Below, piece by piece: positions 7,947-15,365 of a DNA stretch of 64,000 nt. This DNA comes from Actinoplanes sp. N902-109 (GTDB taxonomy: Bacteria; Actinomycetota; Actinomycetes; Mycobacteriales; Micromonosporaceae): positions 4,403,501-4,467,500 of the forward strand of contig NC_021191.1 in NCBI RefSeq assembly GCF_000389965.1, written 5' to 3'. Positions within the stretch are counted from its first letter, which is position 1, and each line of letters opens with the position of its first letter. The translations under genes were made by a program, and so were the position numbers. Under the pieces are notes generated by a model, which searched no databases, had not been told where the DNA came from, and saw only the letters and a program-made list of their open reading frames with translations.

Positions 7947-8579
7947 TCAGCGCGGCACCGGCAGCAGCGCGTTCACCAGATCGGTCAACGGACCCAGCAG
8001 ATCCTCCGGCGTGGCCTCCGCCAGCGGCTGCAGGCCCATCGACGCGCGCAGCAACGTGATGCCCAGCGTGGTGCCGAGCACCACCTGCGCCCGCAACAGC
8101 GCCTCGGGGGAGATGTCGGGACCGTTGGCCGCGCGGGCGAGTTTCTCGCTGACCGACTGGAGCACGGCTCGGCGCAGCTCGTCGATGCGTTCGTCGCCGG
8201 AGGTGCGCAGCAGCAGCAACAGGGCGTCGTGCACCTCGCCGGGCATGCTGGCGCCGGCGATGCGGCTGGCCATGGCGGCGGCGATGCCGTCGAAGGTGAG
8301 GTCGTCGGCGTCCTGGCGCATCTCCGAGCCGGCGGTGCGCAGGCAGGCCTCGAACAGGCCCTCTTTGGAGGTGAAGTACCGGTTGATCAGGGCGACGTTG
8401 ACGCCGGCGTCGTCCGCGATGTCGCGGACCGTGGTCGCGGCGTAGCCATCACGCGCGAACCGCCAGCGGGCCTTGTCGAGCAGGAGTTGCCGGGTCCTCT
8501 CGGCATTGCGGCGACGGCGCTGCGGGGGAGCGTCGTCGGTGGAGGGGCTGGTGGTCGCTGCGCCCCGGCTTGCTGCCAC
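7947..8579 (-). CDS. TetR-family regulator facing the PAP2-flippase gene
   Basis: This 210-residue TetR protein has the N-terminal DNA-binding domain (about 25-75: ERTRQLLLDKARWRFARDG, then TTVRDIADDAGVNVALINRYF, then SKEGLFEAC) and a helical ligand domain. It is divergent from the PAP2-flippase gene. Two copies of an 18-bp dyad site lie between the two genes and a third before the MFS exporter at 10792, so it probably represses itself, the fusion gene and the exporter. A TATATG-like -10 box near 8625-8632 fits its own promoter. The inducer is unknown; a lipid or drug is plausible given the targets. Confidence 0.9.
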   Translation of the reverse strand: MAASRGAATTSPSTDDAPPQRRRRNAERTRQLLLDKARWRFARDGYAATTVRDIADDAGVNVALINRYFTSKEGLFEACLRTAGSEMRQDADDLTFDGIAAAMASRIAGASMPGEVHDALLLLLRTSGDERIDELRRAVLQSVSEKLARAANGPDISPEALLRAQVVLGTTLGITLLRASMGLQPLAEATPEDLLGPLTDLVNALLPVPR

Positions 8580-8678
8580 TGGGTATCCTCTCGGTTCTTC
8601 AGGGCAGCGTAACGCGGCCGTGACCGCATATAAACAAACATTGACTTGCAGACGTCTGTGATCAACGGCTCACTGTCG

Positions 8679-8696
8679 AGTAAACGGTTGTTGAAC
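8679..8696 (-). promoter_or_regulatory. Candidate TetR operator, copy 1
   Basis: Read on the minus strand this is GTTCAACAACCGTTTACT, matching 14 of 18 positions of the copy at 10756. It lies 100 bp upstream of the TetR start. The perfect 10-bp palindrome CAGACGTCTG at 8649-8658 lies nearby and may be a separate element. Confidence 0.45.
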
Positions 8697-8721
8697 AGTT
8701 GCGGCGCGACGATAGTGTGCA

Positions 8722-8739
8722 AGTCAGCACACGTTTACT
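8722..8739 (+). promoter_or_regulatory. Candidate TetR operator, copy 2
   Basis: AGTCAGCACACGTTTACT shares 16 of 18 bases with the copy before the MFS gene. The half-sites (AGTCAGC and GTTTACT, complement AGTAAAC) form an imperfect dyad with a 4-bp centre. It ends 18 bp before the ATG of the PAP2-flippase gene and covers the likely -10 box TTTACT. Confidence 0.55.
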
Positions 8740-8757
8740 AGAGGGTCGGGGGACTCC

Positions 8758-10533
8758 ATGACGCAGCCGGGCAGTGTTGCCAGGCGCCGGGAGTCGCAGA
8801 TGACGGCGCCCACGCCAGTCGTTGCGATACCCCGGCCCCGCGTGGCGCCGGACGGCGGGCAACGGCCCTCGCGTGGTGCTGCCGTCTGGAAGGCCCTGCG
8901 CGAGCTTCTCCTGGTCACCGTACTCTTCCTGGCGTACAAGGCCGGGCGCGTCTTCACTGCCGGGCACACCCGCGAGGCCATGGTCAACGCGGGCGACGTG
9001 TGGCACTTCGAGCGGCTCGTCCACCTCCCCAACGAGGTGATCGTCCAGCATGCGCTGCTCGTGCACCACTGGATCGTCATCGCGGCGAACAGCTATTACG
9101 CCTACGTGCACTTCCCGGCGACCGCTGCGACCCTCATCTATCTGTACGCGCGCCGCCCGGGGCTCTATCTTCGTACGCGGCGGGTCCTTGCCGTGCTCAC
9201 CGCGACAGCTCTCGTCGTCCACGTCCTCTTCCCGCTCGCGCCCCCGCGCCTGGCCACCGGCAGCGGGCTGCTGGACACCGGCACGCTGTACGGCCCCGGC
9301 GTCTACGGCCCGCCCGACACCGACACCCTGAGCAACCAGTACGCCGCGATGCCGTCGCTGCACGTCGGCTGGGCGGTCGTGGTGGCCGTGGCGCTGGCCT
9401 CCGCGAGTCGCGGCCGTTGGCGCTGGCTCTGGCTGGCGCATCCGGTGCTGACCCTGACCGTGGTCGTGGGCACCGGGAACCACTACTGGCTCGACGCGAT
9501 CGTCGTGCTGATCCTGCTGTTCGTCGTCGCCGTCTTCCTGGTGCCGCCGGTACGCCGCGCGGTCCGGTCGGCCGGCGCCTGGCTGCGCCGGCGTTGGGTG
9601 AGGGTGCTCGCCTGGACCGCCGCGATCGTGGCCATGGTGGCGGCCCTGCGCGGCCGGCTGCCCGATCCGGCCGCGGTGGTCTCGGCCCTGGGTGACGCCG
9701 ACCCGCGCTGGCTCGCCGTTGCCGTGCTGGCCCAGCTCTGCTCGCAGGCCGCGTTCGCCAAGCAGCAGCGCACCCTGCTGAGCGCCCTGGCGGTCGCGCT
9801 GTCCCGGCGCGCGGCGCTCGCCATCACCTACACCCGGTCGGCGATGAGCCTGGTGCTGCCGGCCGGCTCTGCGATGTCGGCAGCTTTCGCCGTACGCCAA
9901 TATCGTCGCTATGGCGCGACCACCGCGGTCGCGGCAACCGGCATGGTCCTTTCCGCCGTCGCGTCGGTGGTCGGCCTCTCCCTGCTCTATCTCGGTGTGG
10001 TCAGCGCCTGGGCGCTGGTCGCGCTGGCCGGCGCGGGCGTACTGGGCTGCGCGCTCTTCCTGCGGCGCCGCCGGCTGCCACACCCCGGGGCGGCGCGCGA
10101 GGCGTTCCGGTCCCGCTGGCACTGGGTCGACCGGGCGTTCGACGGGGTACGGAGAATCGGGCGCGAGGCTCGCGCCGTTCGCCTCCGGCACTGGGCCGTG
10201 ACCATCGCGTTCGCCATGCTGAACTGGCTGCTGGATCTGGTCTGCCTGATCGCGGTGGCCCGGGCGTGCGGCCTGTCGCTGAGCGTGCCCCCCATCGCCA
10301 CGGTGTACCTGGCCGCGCAGATCGTCCGGCAGATCCCGCTGACCCCCGGCGGCGTCGGCCTGATCGAAGCCAGCCTGCTGACCGGCCTGGTCGCCGCGGG
10401 CGCCCCGCAGGCAACCGCGGCGGCGGTCGTGCTCGGCTACCGCATCGTGTCCTTCTGGCTGCTGCTGCCCGCCGGGCTTGCCGCGTACCTGCGGCTGAGC
10501 CGTTTCGACCGGACCGCACCCGCCGAGGCCTGA
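8758..10533 (+). CDS. PAP2 phosphatase fused to UPF0104 flippase-like domain
   Basis: This 591-residue membrane protein joins two modules. The N-terminal half (about 40-260) is a PAP2-type phosphatase or transferase with FPLAPPRL, AAMPSLHVGWA and GNHYWLDA, the active-site motifs of the inositolphosphotransferase-like branch. The C-terminal half (about 290-585) is a UPF0104/LPG-synthase transmembrane domain with its hallmark QIVRQIPLTPGGVGLIE. Both act on membrane lipids: the first removes or moves a phospho-headgroup, the second is related to polyprenyl- or phospholipid-translocating proteins. The fusion suggests coupled lipid processing and transfer. A stand-alone relative of the second half is at 46927. 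The gene is probably under TetR control. Confidence 0.9.
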   Translation: MTQPGSVARRRESQMTAPTPVVAIPRPRVAPDGGQRPSRGAAVWKALRELLLVTVLFLAYKAGRVFTAGHTREAMVNAGDVWHFERLVHLPNEVIVQHALLVHHWIVIAANSYYAYVHFPATAATLIYLYARRPGLYLRTRRVLAVLTATALVVHVLFPLAPPRLATGSGLLDTGTLYGPGVYGPPDTDTLSNQYAAMPSLHVGWAVVVAVALASASRGRWRWLWLAHPVLTLTVVVGTGNHYWLDAIVVLILLFVVAVFLVPPVRRAVRSAGAWLRRRWVRVLAWTAAIVAMVAALRGRLPDPAAVVSALGDADPRWLAVAVLAQLCSQAAFAKQQRTLLSALAVALSRRAALAITYTRSAMSLVLPAGSAMSAAFAVRQYRRYGATTAVAATGMVLSAVASVVGLSLLYLGVVSAWALVALAGAGVLGCALFLRRRRLPHPGAAREAFRSRWHWVDRAFDGVRRIGREARAVRLRHWAVTIAFAMLNWLLDLVCLIAVARACGLSLSVPPIATVYLAAQIVRQIPLTPGGVGLIEASLLTGLVAAGAPQATAAAVVLGYRIVSFWLLLPAGLAAYLRLSRFDRTAPAEA

Positions 10534-10755
10534 CCCGGCCGCACGGTCGCGGCTGTCCACAGCCGAGTCCCGTCGCGGCTTGAGCCTGCTCGCGTCCCCG
10601 TGCCGGCGTCCCGGTCTGCTCGCTTGCCGGTGCCCCCGCGCGCCGGCCTGCCCGCGCCCGGCGTTGACGACCGGCTGCCGCCGCGTGCCGTTCTCCCCGG
10701 TGCCTCAACTGTGACGTAAGCAATCGTTGACTTAAGCTCACCATGATCGATAATT

Positions 10756-10773
10756 AGTCAGCAGCCGTTTACT
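10756..10773 (+). promoter_or_regulatory. Candidate TetR operator, copy 3
   Basis: AGTCAGCAGCCGTTTACT ends 18 bp before the ATG at 10792, exactly the same spacing as copy 2 before its gene, and overlaps the probable -10 box TTTACT. The rest of the 10534-10755 spacer is GC-rich with no gene; it contains an AT-rich patch (GATCGATAATTAG) that would be the promoter core. Confidence 0.55.
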
Positions 10774-10791
10774 TCTAGCTTCGAGGATGTC

Positions 10792-12291
10792 ATGACCCAA
10801 ACCGTCGGCCAGGCCGGCTCTCCCGGCACCACCTCCGGCGCGGAACGCCCCAGCGGCGGCGGCATGCTGGTGCTGTACCTGTCGCTCGGCGGCCTGGCAT
10901 TCGCGGTGCTGCAGTCGCTCGTGGCACCCGCGCTCGGCACGATCGGCCGCGAACTCAAGGCCGACACCAGCGACGCCAGCTGGGTGATCACCGCCTACCT
11001 GTTGTCCGCGTCGGTGCTCACGCCGATCCTGGGCCGTCTCGGCGACATGGCCGGCAAGCGCAAGGTGCTCATCGGTGTCCTGGTCACGCTGGCCGCCGGC
11101 ACCGCGGTGGCCGCGCTCGCGCCGAACCTCGCCGTGCTGATCGTCGCCCGCGCGCTGCAGGGCGCCGCCGGTGCGATCCTGCCGCTGTCGATCGGCATCG
11201 TGCGCGACGAACTGCCCCGCGAGCGGGTCGCCACCACGGTCGGCCTGCTGTCGGCCATCTTCGGCGTCGGCGCCGGTGTCGGCATCGTCGCGGCCGGCCC
11301 GATCGTCGAGCACCTGTCCTGGCACTGGCTGTTCTGGCTGCCGCTGGTCCTGGTGATTGTCGCCCTGCTCGGCGTGATCCTCGGCATGAAAGAGTCGCCC
11401 GTACGCACCCCCGGCCGCCTCGACCTGGCCGGCACCGCCATCCTGTCGGTGTCGCTGGTCTCGTTGCTGCTGGCCATCAGCAAGGGCCAGACCTGGGGCT
11501 GGGGCGACGCCAAGACGGTCGTCCTGCTCGCCGTCGGCGTCGTCACGCTCGTCACGTTCGTCCTCGTCGAGCTCCGGGTGCGCGAGCCGCTGATCGACAT
11601 GCGCCTGATGAAGATCCGCGGCGTGTGGGCCACCGACCTGGTCGCGCTGATCCTCGGCTTCGCCATGTTCGGTACGTTCCTGCTGGTCCCGACCCTGCTG
11701 CAGCTGCCCGCCGCGACCGGCTACGGCTTCGGCAAGTCGGTGTCGCAGTCCGGCCTCTTCCTGCTGCCCACGGTCGTCATGATGGTGCTGTTCGGCCCGA
11801 TCGCCGGCATCCTCACCAAGAAGTTCGGCCCCAAGCTGCCGATGTTCCTCGGCGCCATCTTCGTCGTGGCGGCGTTCACCCTGCCCGCCCTCAGCCACGG
11901 CGAGATCTGGCAGGTGCTGGCCTCCGGCGTGCTCACCGGCGCCGGCATCGGCTTCGCCTTCGCCGCCATGTCCAACGCCATCATCGAGAGCGTCCCGGCC
12001 ACCCAGACCGGCGAGGCCACCAGCGTCAACACCATCGCCCGTACGATCGGCAGCAGCATCGGCACCGCCGTGGTCGCGGCCGTCATCACCTCGCACACCA
12101 CCGCGCAGGGTCTGCCCACCGACGACGCTTTCACGTACGGCTTCTGGGCCTGCGCCGGCGTAGCGGTCCTGGCCATCGTGGCCGCCCTCATCCTCCCCTC
12201 GGCCCACCGCCGCCACGAGGAAGCCGTCGCCCACGGCGTCGCCGACCTCCCCCCGGAGCCGGCCGAACTCCACCTCCCGCACCGCAACTAA
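10792..12291 (+). CDS. MFS drug-type exporter (14-TM, EmrB/QacA group)
   Basis: This 499-residue major facilitator has about 14 transmembrane segments. Motif A (LGRLGDMAGKRKVLIG, residues 80-95), the antiporter motif (about 150-165: GLLSAIFGVGAGVGIVAAGPI) and the long C-terminal half match proton-coupled drug exporters of the DHA2 group. It would extrude amphiphilic compounds across the cell membrane. The same dyad operator as at the TetR/PAP2-flippase intergenic region lies 18 bp upstream, so it is probably the efflux arm of that TetR regulon. Confidence 0.92.
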   Translation: MTQTVGQAGSPGTTSGAERPSGGGMLVLYLSLGGLAFAVLQSLVAPALGTIGRELKADTSDASWVITAYLLSASVLTPILGRLGDMAGKRKVLIGVLVTLAAGTAVAALAPNLAVLIVARALQGAAGAILPLSIGIVRDELPRERVATTVGLLSAIFGVGAGVGIVAAGPIVEHLSWHWLFWLPLVLVIVALLGVILGMKESPVRTPGRLDLAGTAILSVSLVSLLLAISKGQTWGWGDAKTVVLLAVGVVTLVTFVLVELRVREPLIDMRLMKIRGVWATDLVALILGFAMFGTFLLVPTLLQLPAATGYGFGKSVSQSGLFLLPTVVMMVLFGPIAGILTKKFGPKLPMFLGAIFVVAAFTLPALSHGEIWQVLASGVLTGAGIGFAFAAMSNAIIESVPATQTGEATSVNTIARTIGSSIGTAVVAAVITSHTTAQGLPTDDAFTYGFWACAGVAVLAIVAALILPSAHRRHEEAVAHGVADLPPEPAELHLPHRN

Positions 12292-12310
12292 CGCCGCGGG
12301 CTGCGACGCT

Positions 12311-12495
12311 GCGGTGTTGCGGGCGCTGCGATGTTGCGGACCTGCGGTGTTGCGGGCGCTGCGGTGTTGCGGGCGCTGCGATGTTGCGGACCTGCGGCGC
12401 TGCGGTATTGCGGGCGCTGTGGCGCTGCGATATTGCGGACCTGCGGCGCTGCGGTGCGCGGCGCTGCGTGCTGCGGTGCGCGGCGCTCTGGTCCT
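12311..12495. repeat. Degenerate GC-rich repeats downstream of the MFS gene
   Basis: A 37-bp stretch starting GCGGTGTTGCGGGCGCTGCG occurs identically at 12311-12347 and 12361-12397 (period 50), followed by degenerate copies to about 12495. The unit is built from smaller GCGGTGTTGC/GCGATGTTGC elements. No frame through it has a credible start or ribosome site. It opens a gene-free interval from 12292 to 13181. Confidence 0.7.
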
Positions 12496-12581
12496 GAGGC
12501 GATCCAGCGCCTCGGCGTTTGGCGCTGTGCGTTGTGGTGCTGCGGCGTTGGGGTGCTGTGACGTTCTGGCGCTTGAGTTGA

Positions 12582-12616
12582 AAGGCCGTGGCCGCCGACC
12601 TGGCGACCACGGCCTT
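12582..12616. terminator. Hairpin in the repeat region
   Basis: AAGGCCGTGG (12582-12591) pairs perfectly with CCACGGCCTT (12607-12616) around a 15-nt loop. It is the only strong hairpin in this gene-free interval and may end transcription from the MFS gene 290 bp upstream. Confidence 0.5.
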
Positions 12617-12713
12617 CGGCTTGCCCGGCCCGAATCCTGCTGCACTTCGGCTCAACTCGCCGCGACGTCTATGGGCGCCGAGTACAGCCGCCGATAGCTT
12701 CCTCGAAAATGCG

Positions 12714-12773
12714 CTGGCGACCTGGCGACCTGGCGACCTGGCGACCTGGCGACCTGGCGACCTGGCGACCAGG
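12714..12773. repeat. 8-bp tandem repeat CTGGCGAC
   Basis: About seven perfect head-to-tail copies of CTGGCGAC lie at 12714-12773. Because 8 is not a multiple of 3, translation cycles through all frames, so this is not a protein repeat. Confidence 0.85.
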
Positions 12774-12937
12774 CGAGCGCCGGCGTCGACCCGCCTCTGC
12801 GGTCCGCGGTGGATCGCTGGCCCACGGTGTCCTCGGGGTTCTCGAAGATCGGCCGCTTCGTCGTCGGGCTGCTCCGGCCCCGCGCCGCTCCGCCGTCGGA
12901 CTGCCGGGTCGCTTTGCCGTCGGGCCGCTCCGCCGTT

Positions 12938-13145
12938 GAGCCGTCGAGCCGTCGAGCCGTCGAGCCGTCGAGCCGCACCGTCCGGCCGCTCCGTCGCTCC
13001 GTCGCACCGTCGCACCGTCGGGCCGCTCCGCCGGGCCGTCGGGCCGCTCCTGCCGCACCGCCGGGCCGCCGGGCCGCTCCTGCCGCACTGCCGCACTGCC
13101 GCACTGCCGCACCGCCGGGCCGTCGGGCCGCTCCTGCCGCACTGT
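12938..13145. repeat. Octamer and longer GC-rich tandem repeats
   Basis: Four to five copies of the octamer GAGCCGTC (12938-12975) pass into degenerate repeats built on GGGCCGCTCCTGCCGCAC, seen near 13040, 13073 and 13128, plus CCGCACTG units. The stretch has no base composition typical of coding DNA and ends just before the SGNH hydrolase gene. Confidence 0.7.
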
Positions 13146-13181
13146 CGGGCAGCTCCGCTGGGACCTGGTCGGTGTGCCTGG

Positions 13182-14453
13182 TCAGGCCGGGTGGCTGAGC
13201 AGGGGGTGCAGGCCGAGGTCGGCGAAGCGGGTGCCGATGAGGCGGTGGGTCGCGGCGTCCGGGTGGAGGCGGTCGGGCAGTGGCAGCTCATCGGCGTCGG
13301 CCTCGCCGTAGAGGGCCAGGCCGTCGAGGTAGTGCAGGTTCTTGTCCTCGGCTGAGCGTTGCCCGACGATGCGGGCCAGCTCGTCGCGGATCACCCGCAA
13401 CGTGAGTTTGCCGGGGCCGGGCCTGCCGGTGGCGCGGAACGCCACCTTGCCTTCGCGCAGCGCCTCGAGGTCGAACGCGCCCGGGCCCGGGGTGTCCTCG
13501 TGGATCGGGCAGAAGATCGGTGAGACGAACATCAGCGGCGTGTCCGGGTGACCGTCGCGGATGGTGTCGATGAAGCCGTGGACGGCCGGGCCGAACGTCC
13601 GCACCTGCATGGCATCGGCATTGACGATGTTGATTCCCATCTTGATGCTGATCACGTCAACATGGCTGTCCCGGATGAATCGTGCGATGAACGGGTCGAG
13701 CAGCGCGCTGCCGCCGAGCCCTAGGTTGATCAGCTCGACCCCGGCCTGGGTGGCGGCCAGTGCGGGCCATGTCCCCGACGGCGTGGCGGCGTTCGAGCCG
13801 TGGCTGATGGAGCTGCCGTGGTGCAGCCACACCGGACGCCCGGACGGCGGCGCCGGCTCGACGGGCGCATCGGCGCGCAACGCGACGAGTTCGGTCCGCT
13901 CGTTGTGCGGCAACCAGATCTCGACGATCCGATCCCGGCCGGCGCCGACGCCCGGAGAGACAGGTCGGCCGCCGGTCGAGGCACGGGGTCGGTCGTCGTG
14001 CGGCCTGCTGCTCGCGGCGCCGGGCCGGCCGTTGCGTGGCCCGGCGGTGCTGGCGTCGGGCATCTCCGGCAGGTCGAACCGGAGCGTCGCCACCTCGCCG
14101 TGGGCGAACGAGGTGGTGCCGTCGCTCATGGTGACGGTGATGGTGTTGCCGCCGTCAGCTGTTGACCGGGCGGCCAGTACACCGTTGATCAATACGTCGT
14201 ACACGCCTTCCGGGCGCGGCGGGAAGCCCGGGTAGACGAGTCTGGTCGGCAGGGTGTCGAGCTCGATGGTGGTGGCCCGGGTGCGCAGCGTCAGCCGTAC
14301 GCCGGACGGTTGGGCTTCCATCATGGCCAGCTGCGGGTCCGGGGTCTGGGCGCGGGCCCAGGCGGGCAGCCGGTGCGGCAGCAGCCCGCGCTCGGTGCGT
14401 TCGAGCTCGCAGGCGCCGCGCAGCAGGTCGGCGGTCAGGGGGACAGAGATCAT
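13182..14453 (-). CDS. SGNH/GDSL-type hydrolase
   Basis: This 423-residue protein, starting at ATG 14453 after a GAGG site, has an N-terminal beta-rich domain (about 1-200) and a C-terminal SGNH esterase fold. The nucleophile block is HHGSSISHG (about 211-219, Ser215), followed by NLGLGGSA (oxyanion Gly), KMGINIVN (Asn) and the C-terminal DRLHPDAATH (Asp and His). Such enzymes deacylate carbohydrates, lipids or acyl esters. There is no signal peptide. A Pro/Arg/Gly-rich insert (about 132-170) separates the domains. A TetR gene lies upstream on the same strand; its operator, however, faces the GH13 operon. Confidence 0.88.
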   Translation of the reverse strand: MISVPLTADLLRGACELERTERGLLPHRLPAWARAQTPDPQLAMMEAQPSGVRLTLRTRATTIELDTLPTRLVYPGFPPRPEGVYDVLINGVLAARSTADGGNTITVTMSDGTTSFAHGEVATLRFDLPEMPDASTAGPRNGRPGAASSRPHDDRPRASTGGRPVSPGVGAGRDRIVEIWLPHNERTELVALRADAPVEPAPPSGRPVWLHHGSSISHGSNAATPSGTWPALAATQAGVELINLGLGGSALLDPFIARFIRDSHVDVISIKMGINIVNADAMQVRTFGPAVHGFIDTIRDGHPDTPLMFVSPIFCPIHEDTPGPGAFDLEALREGKVAFRATGRPGPGKLTLRVIRDELARIVGQRSAEDKNLHYLDGLALYGEADADELPLPDRLHPDAATHRLIGTRFADLGLHPLLSHPA

Positions 14454-14542
14454 GGTCGCCTCAGCAGGGGTGTCGAGGATGTTCAGCGGGATGGCGGTCG
14501 TGCAGGCCCCCGGGCGGCGTTCACGCACGTCCCGAAGCGGTG

Positions 14543-14655
14543 CCCGGCGGCGTGGCGGGTTATGAGGGCCCAGCGTGAGGTCCGGCGGCGTGGCGGGTCA
14601 TGAGGGCCCAGCGTGAGGTCCGGCGGCGTGGCGGGTCATGAAGGCGAGCGTGTGG
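14543..14655. repeat. 38-bp direct repeat, three copies
   Basis: A 38-bp unit (starting CCGGCGGCGTGGCGGGT and containing ATGAGGGCCCAGCGTGAGG) occurs at 14543-14580, 14581-14618 and, decayed to 37 bp, at 14619-14655; a shorter fourth remnant touches the end of the TetR gene. It fills the spacer between the SGNH and TetR genes. Confidence 0.85.
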
Positions 14656-14670
14656 TCCGGCGGTGCGTGG

Positions 14671-15231
14671 TCATGCTCGCCGCAGGAGGGTGTCGAGGGC
14701 GTCGAGTGCCCAGGTCCAGGATTCGTCCGAGCTGGGCTTGCTGTGGCTGAAGCCGCCCTCGCTCTCCAGCGTCACGTAGCCGTGGAAGACGGCGCCGAGC
14801 AGCCGCACGGCGTGCGTGGCGTCCGGCTCGGTGAGGTGGTAGCCGCGCAGCAGGGCCCTGGTCATCCGGGCGTGTTGCGGACCGGCGCTGGCGGCCGCGG
14901 TCTCGTCGTCGAGGGGCAGGTGCGCGGCGGCGTACCGGCCAGGATGCTCCCGGGCGTAGTCGCGGTAGACGTTGGCCAGGGCGACGAGGGCGTCCTTGCC
15001 GGAGCGGCCGGCCAGCGCGTCGGTGACCAGGTCGGCCAGCTCGGCCAGGGCGAGCAGGGCGATCCGGGTGCGCAGGTCCTGGGAGCTCTGCACGTGTGAG
15101 TACAGGCTGGCGACCTTGACGTCGAACTGCCGGGCCAGCGCGGACACGGTCACGCCGGCGAAGCCGACCTCGTCGGCCAGCTCGGCGCCCGCCCGCACCA
15201 GACGTTCGGTGGTGAGTCCCGCTCGTGCCAC
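14671..15231 (-). CDS. TetR-family regulator of the GH13/oxidase operon
   Basis: This 186-residue TetR protein (start GTG 15231 after GAGG; an earlier ATG at 15285 would place the start within the operator) has an N-terminal helix-turn-helix (about 8-55: TTERLVRAGAELADEVGF, then VSALARQFDVKVASLYSHV) and a TetR_C-type ligand domain with YRDYAREHPGRYAA. It is divergent from the GH13/copper-oxidase operon, with a perfect palindrome in the shared promoter region, so it is the likely repressor of that operon and of itself. Confidence 0.9.
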   Translation of the reverse strand: MARAGLTTERLVRAGAELADEVGFAGVTVSALARQFDVKVASLYSHVQSSQDLRTRIALLALAELADLVTDALAGRSGKDALVALANVYRDYAREHPGRYAAAHLPLDDETAAASAGPQHARMTRALLRGYHLTEPDATHAVRLLGAVFHGYVTLESEGGFSHSKPSSDESWTWALDALDTLLRRA

Positions 15232-15256
15232 ATCCGCACCTCTTCCTGAAGCCTTT

Positions 15257-15271
15257 CCTAAAGCCTTTAGG
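15257..15271. promoter_or_regulatory. Perfect palindrome between TetR and GH13 genes
   Basis: CCTAAAGCCTTTAGG is a perfect dyad (6-bp arms, 3-bp centre) 26 bp upstream of the TetR start. A further TTTAGG half-site lies about 17 bp away at 15288. The surrounding AT-rich patch (CAAATTAGCATCATC) marks the promoter. It is the best candidate operator for the divergent TetR. Confidence 0.6.
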
Positions 15272-15365
15272 CAAATTAGCATCATCTTTAGGTTGCTGTC
15301 GAATCGTGGACTGGTCGGCAGACCGATCGAGGCCGCACGCCGATGCTGTGGGGGTGATTCGGGAC

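Noticed and set aside
8662..12645. Long minus-strand frames opposite the PAP2-flippase and MFS genes
   Set aside because: They are antisense shadows rich in Arg, Gln, His and Gly with no start context or family match.
12188..13291. Long frames through the repeat block 12.3-13.2 kb
   Set aside because: Open frames arise because the repeats lack A and T and hence stops. No start context, no conserved composition and unit lengths not divisible by 3.
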